This document shows positions 54,641 through 64,000 of a DNA stretch of 64,000 nucleotides, piece by piece. A program made the position numbers and the translations under genes. The stretch is taken from the NCBI RefSeq assembly GCF_033807575.1, contig NC_084716.1, positions 868,001 through 932,000 on the forward strand, read 5' to 3'. The stretch comes from Cydia pomonella. Lineage: Eukaryota; Arthropoda; Insecta; Lepidoptera; Tortricidae. The notes under the pieces are model-generated. The model saw only the letters and a program-made list of their open reading frames with translations. It was not told where the DNA came from and made no database searches. Each line of letters begins with the position of its first letter. Position 1 is the stretch's first letter.

Positions 54641-55003
54641 AGAATGGTCTTTACACCGACACAGCCTGAACACGAGTGGTGTGCCTACGAATAGCTCCTT
54701 TCTAACATTCTCCTATTTGAGTTTCTCATGTGAACCAGTTTGGACGGCTATATCTTTCTTCTTTTTGCGCGACGGTGCGTCAGCACGTGAATCTGATCAT
54801 CTTTTTTTCGAACGTGAATTATGTTTTCGCAAATCTTTATGGTTGGCTTCCGCGGACGACACGGACCCAAAATCATCCATAATTCTAGTACGATCGTGTT
54901 GCTTTTCAATGTTGTCTTCTACGCTCGTTTCGTTTTCTTCGTACATACGGTTGCGTCGCCAGTTCCTCTTTCTTTGAACTTGGCTGGACACGCTACCGTA
55001 TGT
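54641..55003 (-). pseudogene. Array unit exon-like frame
   Basis: Variant SSAEANHKDLRKHNS with an ATCTTAGAGC-type spacer, closely matching the unit at 53,734-54,080 two steps to the left. One base fewer in the A-run of the spacer makes this unit 461 bp. Confidence 0.5.
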
Positions 55004-55101
55004 CTAGATGACGACACACAGAAAAGTTTTTTACCACGGCAAAGTAATCTTAGAGCAATTTATACCAATCAAAATATATTACACAAAAAGAATCAGGAAC
55101 A

Positions 55102-55464
55102 AGAATGGTCTTTACACCGACACAGCCTGAACACGAGTGGTGTGCCTACGAATAGCTCCTTTCTAACATTCTCCTATTTGAGTTTCTCATGTGAACCAGT
55201 TTGGACGGCTATATCTTTCTTCTTTTTGCGCGACGGTGCGTCAGCACGTGAATCTGATCATCTTTTTTTCGAACGTGAATTATGTTTTCGCAAATCGTTA
55301 TGGTTGGCTTCCGCAGACGACACGGACCCAAAATCATCCATAATTCTAGTACGATCGTGTTGCTTTTCAATGTTGTCTTCTACGCTCGTTTCGTTTTCTT
55401 CGTACATACGGTTGCGTCGCCAGTTCCTCTTTCTTTGAACTTGGCTGGACACGCTACCGTATGT
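55102..55464 (-). pseudogene. Array unit exon-like frame
   Basis: Variant SSAEANHNDLRKHNS with an AAACTTAAAGC-type spacer, matching the unit at 54,180-54,541. The stop after EKLK is shared. Confidence 0.5.
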
Positions 55465-55562
55465 CTAGATGACGACACACAGAAAAGTTTTTTACCACGG
55501 CAAAGTAAACTTAAAGCAATTTATACCAATCAAAATATATTACACAAAAAAGAATCAGGAAC

Positions 55563-55854
55563 AAGAATGGTCTTTACACCGACACAGCCTGAACACGAGT
55601 GGTGTGCCTACCAATAGCTCCTTTCTAACATTCTCCTATTTGAGTTTCTCATGTGAACCAGTTTGGACGGCTATATCTTTCTTCTTTTTGCGCGACGGTG
55701 CGTCAGCACGTGAATCTGATCTTCTTTTTTTCGAACGTGAATTATGTTTTCGCAAATCGTTATGGTTGGCTTCCGCGGACGACACGGACCCAAAATCATC
55801 CATAATTGTAGTACAATCGTGTTGCTTTTCAATGTTGTCTTCTACGCTCGTTTC
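55563..55854 (-). pseudogene. Array unit exon-like frame, interrupted by a CR1-like LINE
   Basis: The frame from ETSVEDNIEKQHD to GSHEKLK is intact, but its start lies 1.2 kb away at 57,080-57,143 because of the LINE insertion. Here HDCTTIM replaces HDRTRIM. The same interrupted unit occurs in copy 2 at 63,400-63,826 with the insertion at the identical base. Confidence 0.5.
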
Positions 55855-57079
55855 AAAAAATTCAAATTCAAAATTCAAAAAAAAAAAAACAAAAATTTAT
55901 TCTGCAAGTAGGCCTCAAGGGCTCTTTTACAAGTCAATACAACATTTATAGTAACATCTTATAGTGACATGAAAAATACATAACAACATATTATAAATAC
56001 AACAGCCAATACCTGGGTAAACATTACATTATAATAATCTTAAAATAAATAATTACTACAATACAATAGAGATGTATAGTCTCTATGGTTAAAAACACAT
56101 TAAATCTGGAGATGTAAAAGGTCCCCAATGTCAGAGTACTAATACTAATAAAATTTGGAGGTGTAAAGTCTCTCCAAGTGTCAAAATAAAATTTATACTA
56201 AACTAATGCTACATTCTGTACATAACTAGTATGTACCAAGTCAAGTATATTATACAATATGACAGAGACGTATAGTCTCCACGGTTAATACATTAAGTTT
56301 GGAGATGTATAAGGTCCCCACGGTCTGAGAAAAATAATAATACACAATAATAAGATTTGGAGGTGTAAAGGTTCTCCAAATGTCAAAGAATAAAAAAAAT
56401 AAAAAATTGTATGAAATACATATTTCACGTCAAGAGACTGTTAAGCTAACAATCTTAAAACTAGTTCTACAGAATACATAACTACTATGTATTTAATATG
56501 TCAATGTCATCATCAAAATAACTAAAACATAACAAACATTAATACATAAGGTTGAACAGCTAGAAACAACAGCGCCATATGCCTCTCCGGGACACTGCAC
56601 GCAAAACTATTACAGCTTTTGAGACCGGATACTTGGCCATGATTCCGTGTCTCCCAAGTAGTCATCTATTTTATAGTATCCCTTTTTGAGAAGTGCATTT
56701 TTGACGTATTGCTTGAATGAAGTATAGGGCAGGTTCCATGCCTCTAAGGGTACTTTGTTATAAAATGTTACACAGTTTCCCATGAACGATTTTTTAACTT
56801 TCTGTAGACGAAACTTGGAGACTACTAACTTATGTTTATTTCGCGTATTATAACTATGGATATCAGACAGTTTCTTAAAGGACTTTATATTCTTATGCGT
56901 ATACATTATCACATCTAGTATGTATTGTGAAGCTACTGTGAGAATATCTATTTCCTTGAATCGTTCTCTCAGTGAGTCACGAGAAGCCATGTTATAAATG
57001 GATCTAATTGCCCTCTTCTGAAGAACGAAGATGGTTTCTATGTCAGCTGCTTTGCCCCACGCCAGTATGCCATAAGACA
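55855..57079 (-). mobile_element. CR1/L2-like LINE 3' fragment inserted in an array unit
   Basis: The minus strand reads SYGILAWGKAADIETIFVLQ, KRAIRSIYNMASRDSLRERF, ... NTRNKHKLVVSKFRLQK, ... FYNKVPLEAWNLP, ending at 56,610. This is an uninterrupted CR1/L2-clade ORF2 C-terminus of about 160 codons. A 3' UTR of about 750 bases follows, ending in an A-run plus TTGAATTTTGAATTTGAA short repeats at 55,855-55,885. TTTC flanks both sides and may be the target duplication. The intact frame suggests a recent insertion. The upstream 17 residues of the open frame come from the array unit. Confidence 0.85.
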
Positions 57080-57244
57080 TTTCGTTTTCTTCGTACATAC
57101 GGTTGCGTCGCCAGTTCCTCTTTCTTTGAACTTGGCTGGACACGCTACCGTATGTCTAGATGACGACACACAGAAACGTTTTTTACCACGGCAAAGTAAA
57201 CTTAGAGCAATTTATACCAATCAAAATATATTACACAAAAAGAA

Positions 57245-57613
57245 TCAGGAACAAGAATGGTCTTTACACCGACACAGCCTGAACACGAGTGGTGTGCTTA
57301 CAAATAGCTCCTTTCTAACATTCTCCAATTTGAGTTTCTCATCTGAACCAGTTTGGACGGCTATATTTTTCTTCCTTTTACGCGACGGTGTGTCAGCACG
57401 TGAATCTGATCTTCTTTTTTTCAAATGTGAATTATGTTTTGGCAAATTTTTATGGTTGGCTTCTGCGGACGACATGGACCCAAAATCATCCATAATCTAG
57501 CACGATCGTGTTGCTTTTTAATGTTGTCTTCTACGCTCGTTTCGTTTTCTTCTCGATAGAAGCGTTGATTCCCTTGGATCCAGAGGATACATTTTCAAGT
57601 TTATTTGCACCTG
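57245..57613 (-). pseudogene. Edge unit of the array, with distinct 5' part and splice acceptor
   Basis: This right-edge unit keeps TTG where others have TAG, so its frame runs on: EKLKLENVRKELFVSTPLVF, RLCRCKDHSCS, stop. It has its own defect, one missing base before MDDFGSM, which shifts the frame. Beyond 57,550 its 5' part is unlike the other units, and ATGTTGTATATTTGCAG|GT at about 57,613 is a strong acceptor. ANKLENVSSGSKGINASI is open in one frame just inside it. It is probably closest to the ancestral gene exon from which the array expanded. Confidence 0.5.
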
Positions 57614-58247
57614 CAAATATACAACATAAAGTCATATCATTTTAGAACGAAAGAACTTATGCTGGGTCCTTACGTATAATAATACTTAAGAATAAGATAA
57701 CACTTATCTATCATAAAATAATTTATAAGCGTTACACATAATGTCTCCACACAGCTTTACAGGAGAACAGGAAGAGATCATTATTAGAAGTAAACAGTTT
57801 TAAAAATGTTGCTACGTCTAGTTCATGTTCATACTGCGTCTAAATTTAACATTATCAATTCACACATGATACTATCGACTTACAATAGAATCAACACATG
57901 AGAGGGTTGTCGTTAAGATTCAAGATGGCGAAGACGTCTCGTGAATAGCCGGTTACACACAGAGCAAGCATACGCGCGTGGCAATTTCCTCACGCACAAA
58001 ACGGCCAGTATAGATGTACCTCGGCCGAGGCGGCGCGTGGTTTATGTAGTTTAAAGTGTAATCATAGCTTATTATGCAGTGAACTATCGTGGAAGTGTGC
58101 AGCTAATGAAAAACTAATTTTGAAACACGTCTAACCATGTTTTAATCAACACCCGGCAATCCATCGGCATCGTGGCTTTTAGTAAAGCCCAGCTATCTCT
58201 TTACTAAAAGCAACTACCGAACAACGTCATGCTCTACGAGCACACTT
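57614..58247. other. Unique stretch with a CpG-rich patch
   Basis: If the acceptor at 57,613 is real, this is upstream intron or promoter DNA on the minus strand. The part from 57,900 to 58,060 is CpG-rich (CAAGATGGCGAAGACGTC; CGGCCGAGGCGGCGCG). TTTTAGTAAAG and CTTTACTAAAAG at 58,169-58,209 form a short inverted repeat. No frame was recognised. Confidence 0.4.
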
Positions 58248-61200
58248 AATTTTTTTTTTTTTAATGAATGAATGAATTTATTTATTTGCAAGAGACATGG
58301 TTATACAGATTTGCAATACGTAGAGGTGCGCTTATATCTCGCCAACAATACTGGCATGCAAACAATAATTATACAAAATAAATTAAAATTAACATCATGC
58401 AATTTATATAATATGAATTCAATTATAAAACAAATATTTATACAAATTGATAAAATGATGAATAAAAAATACAAATTGATAATCTACATATTAAATGAAA
58501 TATTCTTGGATCGAATAGAAAGAATGCTGCACTAACCATTGTTGTAGTTTCTCTAAAAAAATCCTTAAGGGTAATTCTTTAATATTACTAGGCAGTTTAT
58601 TAAATATTTTTATACACATTAAATAACAATTTCGATTACATAATAAGGTATTACATTTGATTGTTCTTACAAGCCTATTTTGATACCTAGTATTACATTT
58701 ACAAGTATTTTCCAATTTTGTAAACAGCTCTGGGTGTCATTTAATGAACTTGCAAGATTCCAAAATATACAGTGACGGTAACGTTAACAATTTCAAATCA
58801 ATGAATAATGGCTTAAATGGAGTTCGAGGTGCCTTATTACAGATAGCTCGGATGCATTTCTTTTGACTCGCAAAAGCTCTGTTTATCTCAGTTGAGTTTC
58901 CCCATAGAAGTATACCGTATCTGAGCGGAGACGCGACATATCCATGATATGCTATAAGGGCTGTTTATTTATTGACCAATGTTGCGAGTCGTTGTAATAC
59001 ATAAACGAAACGATTTATTTGAGAGCATTTTCTATCTATTTGTTGAAACCAGTTGCAATGTCTGTCTAATATTATTCCTAAAAATTTTATGTTATCTGTT
59101 TCATGTATTATATCATTATTATATTTACCATTTTTAGATTTTTTTTTCTATTATAAAAATTTATAAAGTTTGTTTTATCTAAATTTGCTTGTAAATTATT
59201 TTGTTTCATCCAGAGTTTTATGTCACTAACGGTATTGTTTATTTCATTGTTAAATGTCTCTATTTTTTCACAAGGTATTACCACTGACACGTCATCAGCA
59301 AAGAGTACGCATTCGTATTTTGTTGCCATAGGTAAATCATATTTCTTTTTTACATGTAACTGAATTACCTTTGTGGTTAAGACTTTTAATTGTTTCTATT
59401 TGCTTAGGAAGTTTTTGTGTTTTGTTTTGAATAATATCCCAGGATGCTTTGCATTTATTTGTTGAGTTACAAAGATACTGGAGATTTCTTCTTCTTTAAG
59501 ACTGTATGATACATGATTTTAAAATTTTAGAATATTGGTGATAAATTAGTTTATGATTTTCGTTTTTAGTCTTGTAGTAGTTAAAACGTAATTTCCTTTT
59601 AGTCTGGATTGATTTTTGGATACCCTTCGTTAACATTATTATTTTTGTTGATACGCGTTTTTTAATGTATTACAGTTTTTCTAACTTGAATAAAAATAAA
59701 TTTGCGTCTGAGTTAGGTATTCTGTACACACAAATTACAATGCATTTATATGTTGGAATTTCAATACCGCAACACTCAAAAATAAACTCAAGAGCTATGT
59801 GATTTAAAAATGAAAGCTCCTTATATTCTATGTGATTTTTACATAGTATACCACCTCGTTTATGTAGAGTTCTTGAAAAATAAATACACGCTTGTATCCT
59901 TTAATGTAAATATTTTTCTCCTCGCTCGATTTTATAAAAGTCTCTGATAAACAGATTATATCAACATCTAAGTTTCTGTCTCGAAGCTCATGCAAACTAA
60001 TTTCTAACGGTTCTTTTTTATTAAGAATGCCACAAATGTTCTGATGAAATACTATAACATTATTCGCGAAAAAAACTTTTTTGTGCTGGAAGAGCTTTAA
60101 CCAAGGTTGAACCTATGGTATCCTTAGTAGTCAGTTTTATGCTGCATGAAGGGTCATCCGTTTTCTCGTTTGTTCCGTCTGTTGGGGTTTGAAGTGGTGG
60201 TCGGAGCTTTTTTAGGGTTCCGTAGTCAACTAGGAACCCTTATAGTTTCGCCATGTCCGTCTGTCTGTCTGTCTGTCCGAGGCATTGCTCAGTGGTCGTT
60301 AGTGCTAGAAAGCTGAAATTTGGCATGGATATATACATCAATAAAGCCGACAAAGTCGTACAATAAAATCTAAACAAATATTTTTTTTAGGCTACCTCTA
60401 AAGTAAAGTGGGGGTGAATTTATTTTTGCTTCAGCATTACAGTGTGGGGTATCATTGGAAAGGTCTTTCAAAACTAATAGGGGTCTTCAAAAACATTTTT
60501 TTATACAATGAATATGTTCGGAGATAATCGCTCCGAAAGAAAAAAAAATGTGTCCCCCCCTCTAACTTTTGAACCTCCCAAAAATATGAAAAAAATCGTG
60601 GAAGTAGAGCTTATGAAAGACATTATATGAAAACTATAGCGGACATGATCTGTTTAGCTGTTTTTGAGTTATTACAAAAAGTTTACCCTTCATAGTAAAA
60701 AGACGTACATCCACAGTTCATCCCTTCTACTATACTTTAAGCTCCATTTTAGCTTATTGTGACGGAAAAGTAACTACGGAACCCTACTCTGAGCATGGCC
60801 CGACATGCTCTTGGCCGGTTTTTTAAGTAGTATGTTATTTTACATTTTTCTATAATATTCCTAATCCTTATATCTTCATTGGCAGATGTTTCTGATTCTG
60901 TTAGCTGCGTATTCGTATGAGAAATTAATCTATTAAATGTTAGGAATTTCTTATGATATACAAGTTTATTAATTTCGTGTATTAAACCATCTACAGCATT
61001 ATGATTTGTTTCAACAAAAACACAATTTGGAAAGTTTTGGGTTACCAGCTCTAAATTTTCGTTTAGTTTGTATTCGTTTAAGTGCTTGTTGTGTGTTACA
61101 TTGATGACAAATAGATTGCAGTGGTTTAATTTTTTTAGTGCTGCGCTTAACTCTGTCAAAATCTTGAACAGGGTTACAGTCATTACTTCCAATCATGAGG

Positions 61201-61312
61201 ACCACGTGATCGTTGTAATTCAAACCCATACACATACTTTCGCACGATTTCAACACTTCTTCCGTATTCGCATCTGTTTTTCTGATCGCTTGTCTAATCG
61301 GTCGCTGATCTA
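58248..61312 (-). mobile_element. CR1-like LINE, internally deleted and frameshifted
   Basis: On the minus strand the order is: an SGNH/esterase-type ORF1 piece (NDHVVLMIGSNDCNP, 61,011-61,312, continuing in another frame to about 60,830); an APE-endonuclease piece (DVDIICLSETFIKSSEE; KRGGILCKNHIEY; CVYRIPNSD, 59,700-60,060); a reverse-transcriptase palm piece with FADD (59,108-59,329); the thumb (GILLWGNSTEINRAFASQKK, 58,820-58,930); and a C-terminal tail (FNKLPSNIKELPLRIFLEKL, 58,491-58,715). It ends in ATTC repeats and an A-run near 58,250. Most of the palm is deleted and several frames are broken. A 0.6-kb element is inserted at 60,208-60,825. Confidence 0.85.
60208..60825 (-). mobile_element. 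Dispersed element (GGTTCCGTAG type) nested in the CR1-like LINE
   Basis: Minus strand: AAAAAACCGGCCAAGAGCAT, then GTCGGGCCATGCTC (with GAGCAT...ATGCTC palindromic), AGGGTTCCGTAGTTAC, a body, (GACA)n, and GGAACCCTAAAAAA. The head-palindrome-GGGTTCC...GACAGACA...GGAACCCT plan is the same as 17,221-18,255. It separates ORF1 from the endonuclease part of the LINE, so it arrived later. Confidence 0.65.
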
Positions 61313-61382
61313 AACGGGCAAACATTTTAATGAACCGATCTCTTTCTCTTTCTATCTGTGAAAAACGATCTTTTTTCTCTGT

Positions 61383-61610
61383 CTATCGGTAAAAAGCTCG
61401 TTTGCCGCCAGTAATTGCTTCGTTTCGTTTTTCGGTTTGTTTGTTTTGAGCCGTCTTTTTCTTTAATTGAGGCAGTGTATTGAATGAGGAACGAATGTAT
61501 TTTCTGCTTTTCTGCAGGAGCTTTTTTAAAGTCTTAACCCGAAATCTTTGAAATGTTTGGATATATCGCTGACTCAATCCATGGTACATCAAGGATGGCT
61601 TTTCGTAAAA
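61383..61610 (-). CDS. Basic 70-codon frame, hypothetical (copy 2)
   Basis: The minus strand reads FYEKPSLMYHGLSQRYIQTF, QRFRVKTLKKLLQKSRKYIR, then SSFNTLPQLKKKTAQNKQ, ending GGKRAFYR and a stop. This copy is uninterrupted by the fold-back element and shows that the frame extends upstream to KFYEKPSL before a TGA. Compared with copy 1 there is one codon fewer and a handful of substitutions. No family was recognised. Confidence 0.35.
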   Translation of the reverse strand, partial: FYEKPSLMYHGLSQRYIQTFQRFRVKTLKKLLQKSRKYIRSSFNTLPQLKKKTAQNKQTEKRNEAITGGKRAFYR

Positions 61611-62169
61611 TTTTCATATAACTCTTATCGCGCAGGCAGCAGATGATCCCATCGACAATACATTCATTCAAATTTGCACCTTTTTCGGTTGAGAAAAAGT
61701 TGAAAATGCCCTTTTTTCTGTAGTTTGTCTCTTAGCTGACTTTTAAAGGTTAATAAACCCAGTTATCTTATGAAACGTGTATAAAAGCAGAATTTGCGTA
61801 CGAGCTGCGATCACACACGATTAAATAATTTCATTCATGTTTGAGCGGCGCTGTAGGAAATCTTTTCATAAAAATCATAAATCTCGTCCGGAAAATCCTG
61901 TCAGCGTGATGTTGCAAACTGTTTCTTCAATTATATAAAACGTTTATCAGGAATATTGACGCTTTTTTGGTTGTGACAAATATAAGATTTAATGAATTTG
62001 GTTCATAAAAAAGGGATGAGAGCGTGGTTTTTTTCCGGCGTAATTGTTTTGTTGTCTTTTGTTCATGCAACTGGTATTTCAAACAAATAGTAATGAAAAG
62101 TCAATAGCTACAATCATTAATTATAAGAGTTACCTACATATTTAATATGGGAGAACAATTTGAGATACG

Positions 62170-62508
62170 GTGGTGAGCGGACGTGCCCGGAGCATTTGTT
62201 CGAGTCCAATGAAACGCGTAAAGGCCCGGCGGAACAATGGTCCCATCGCCCCGCCAGACGCTGGTGCAATCGCTGCAACAACATCTGGGTCCCGACGCGC
62301 GCTAGCCGGGGCTCTCACGACGCGCTCTTGCTTAGTTCCAGCCTTTCGTGACAGTGGTTATATTACATATATCAGTGCCACCCGGTCATATTGTGTTTAC
62401 GTGTACCAGTGCGTTGAACTGGGTGATTGCGAGTCGTGTCTGCGCAAACGAGCGCATGATCGCGGCTGCATCAGTGATTTAACGCGGGGATGCGAAGAAA
62501 TTCGGTGA
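62170..62508 (+). CDS. Putative 5' exon or small ORF (112 codons), copy 2
   Basis: Counterpart of 50,641-50,988, with a 9-base in-frame deletion (TSGSRRAL for TSGYQHYQRAL) and a few substitutions (CLRKRAH for CPRKRAH). The donor GTGAGCACG at 62,505 and the ATATATCAGTGCC initiator-like motif are kept. Confidence 0.35.
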   Translation: MVSGRARSICSSPMKRVKARRNNGPIAPPDAGAIAATTSGSRRALAGALTTRSCLVPAFRDSGYITYISATRSYCVYVYQCVELGDCESCLRKRAHDRGCISDLTRGCEEIR

Positions 62509-63027
62509 GCACGTTCCAATCTGTTACTCTTAAGCACCAGGTGCATAAAGGCTAGACTTGTAGGGCCCTAAGCCTGAGTGCCTAGTAGTATCTTGCAATT
62601 ATATACTCGTAGGAAAACTAAATCTTTTTAGAATAGGACATCATATCGACTTAGTAGCTGAATACAGTGTGACCCCAATGCAACTCAGTAAGTTACTGAG
62701 TCATATATTGAATGCACTTAACCTGCTATCACATGCAGTAGAACTTTTAATGAGGCCAAGTAACGTAGGCGAAGGACTTAGATGAACACAACACGACCCT
62801 TTATTTAGCCTTTATTAGCCTCATTAAGCTACTAAGACGCTAATTTATATACTGAACATCACTGGAGGCAGTTGGACAAATATTACTGTTTGAGCTACGT
62901 TTATGAAATTTTAGACATGCTAAGGGGCACAAATAACCGTGCCGTTCATGTGTGTAGGTTAAATAGGTTTCAAGTAGTGAAGGGGTCAAAAGTAGCTCGA
63001 AATGGTTCGTGTAATATTACACACGGT

Positions 63028-63826
63028 TGAGTCGCCAGTTCCTTTTTCTTTGAACTTGGCTGAACACGCTATCGCATGTCTAGATGACGACACACAGAAA
63101 AGTTGTAAATACGAAAATGTTGTTTTAACCACGACAAAGTAAACTTATAGGAATTTATACCAATCAAAATATATTACACAAAAAAGAATCAGGAACAAGA
63201 ATGGTCTTTACACCGACACAGCCTGAACACGAGTGGTGTGCCTACAAATAGCTGCTTTCTAACATTTTCCCATTTGAGTTTCTGGATCATGGATGATTTT
63301 CATCCATAATTGATTTTCATCCACGATCGTGTTGATTTTCAATGTTGTCTTCTACACTCGTTTCGTTTTCTTCGTACAGACCGTTGCGTCGCCAGTTCCT
63401 CTTTCTTTGAACTTGGCTGGACACGCTTCCGCATGATTAGATGACGACACACAGAAAAGTTTTTTACCACGGCAAAGTAAACTTAAAGCAATTTATACCA
63501 ATGAAAATATATTACACAAAAAAGAATCAGGAACAAGAATGGTCTTTACACCGACACAGCCTGAACACGAGTGGTGTGCCTACCAATAGCTCCTTTCTAA
63601 TATTCTCTTATTTGAGTTTCTCATGTGAACCAGTTTGGACGGCTATATCTTTCTTCTTTTTGCGCGACGGTGCGTCAGCACGTGAATCTGATCTTCTTTT
63701 TTTCGAACGTGAATTATGTTTTCGCAAATCGTTATGGTTGGCTTCCGCGGACGATACGGACCCAAAATCATCCATAATTGTAGTACGATCGTGTTGCTTT
63801 TCAATGTTGTCTTCTACGCTCGTTTC
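63028..63826 (-). repeat. Array of 462-bp units, copy 2 (two to three units)
   Basis: Anchors GAACTTGGCTG at about 63,053 and 63,409 (356 bp apart, as in copy 1 at 51,531 and 51,888), then a unit cut at 63,827 by the LINE. The left units carry the same internal deletion (ATTTTCATCCATAATTGATT) as copy 1. Confidence 0.85.
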
Positions 63827-64000
63827 AAAAAATTCAAATTCAAAATTCAAAAAAAAAAAAAAACAAAAATTTATTCTGCAAGTAGGCCTCAAGGGCTCTT
63901 TTACAAGTCAATACAACATTTATAGTAACATCTTATAGTGACATGAAAAATACATAACAACATTTTATAAATACAACAGCCAATACCTGGGTAAACATTA
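63827..64000 (-). mobile_element. CR1/L2-like LINE, same insertion as 55,855-57,079 (cut by window end)
   Basis: AAAAAATTCAAATTCAAAAT and the following A-run and 3' UTR are the same as at 55,855-56,030 with very few differences. The target base is identical (418 bases from the anchor in both copies), so this is one ancestral insertion that was duplicated, not two events. Confidence 0.85.

Larger units (their letters stand above)
51508..57550 (-). repeat. Tandem array of a 461-462 bp exon-bearing unit (copy 1)
   Basis: The anchor GAACTTGGCTGG recurs at about 51,531 (variant), 51,888, 52,349, 52,811, 54,053, 54,514, 54,975, 55,437 and 57,128. Spacing is 461-462 bp except where a hAT element (53,081-53,852) or a CR1-like LINE (55,855-57,079) interrupts. 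On the minus strand each unit has TGTCGTCATCTAG (acceptor-like), then a frame of about 92 codons, then about 90 bases of intron-like AT-rich DNA. The two units at the left edge are partly deleted. The right edge joins unrelated sequence at 57,550. Unequal crossing-over is the likely origin. Confidence 0.9.
61312..64000. repeat. Segmental duplication, copy 2 (runs off the window)
   Basis: Matches 48,216-48,512 and 50,088-51,980, without the fold-back element, and then the array with the CR1 insertion at the same base (63,827; compare 55,855). Only the variant edge unit, one further unit and the LINE-bearing unit are present, so this array is contracted relative to copy 1, or copy 1 was expanded. 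Confidence 0.85.

Noticed and set aside
53898..55438. Plus-strand open frames of up to 205 codons across the array (for example MFSQIFMVGFRGRHGPK...)
   Set aside because: They are antisense to the minus-strand exon-like units and stay open because the unit is close to a multiple of three. Their composition (FFF, SSF runs) mirrors the lysine-rich sense frame. The minus strand has the acceptor-like signals.
51508..57550. CRISPR-like array
   Set aside because: The repeat unit is 462 bp with no short repeat/variable spacer pattern, and the genome is clearly eukaryotic.

Overview
The window looks like lepidopteran (moth or butterfly) nuclear DNA. It is AT-rich, has no bacterial gene organisation, and is packed with repeat types I associate with Lepidoptera: tRNA-derived SINEs with A and B boxes and (ATTT)n tails, RTE- and CR1-like LINE fragments, TTAA/TTA and 8-bp-TSD (hAT) MITEs, and a dispersed element carrying the GAGTCGGACTCG palindrome with GGGTTCCGTA. 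All family names come from reading motifs by eye; no database search was possible. No complete host protein-coding gene is visible.

Region 1 (about 1-48 kb) looks like long intronic or intergenic DNA that has accumulated small transposons and broken LINE 3' ends. Three plus-strand sites read as a splice acceptor fused directly to a splice donor (CAG|GTAAGT), the recursive-splicing or ratchet signature of very long introns. They lie at 10,098, 28,430 and 46,374 and are spaced 18.3 and 17.9 kb apart. The first and third sit inside a shared block of about 110 bp. One candidate 92-nt exon on the same strand (33,681-33,772) would encode part of a cysteine-rich, EGF-like module. Together these suggest a plus-strand gene with giant introns, but this is an inference.

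Region 2 (about 48-64 kb) is a complex duplicated locus. A segment starting at 48,216 is repeated at high identity from 61,312 to the window end. Each copy leads into an array of a 461-462 bp unit whose minus strand carries an exon-like frame of about 92 codons (basic, NLS-like) preceded by a splice-acceptor-like CTAG. Copy 1 has about eight units, some arranged as dimers of about 922 bp; copy 2 shows only two or three before the window ends. Both copies carry the same CR1-like LINE insertion at the same base of the unit. Copy 1 alone carries a 1.57-kb fold-back element whose two arms of about 760 bp each encode the same small CxxC/CxxC peptide on opposite strands; copy 2 preserves the empty site. 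Copy 1 also carries a 772-bp non-autonomous hAT element with a perfect 8-bp target duplication.

Between the two copies lies an internally deleted minus-strand CR1-like LINE (esterase-type ORF1, APE endonuclease and reverse-transcriptase pieces), itself interrupted by another dispersed element. The nesting gives a relative history: unit array, then CR1 insertion, then segmental duplication, then array expansion with fold-back and hAT insertions in copy 1.
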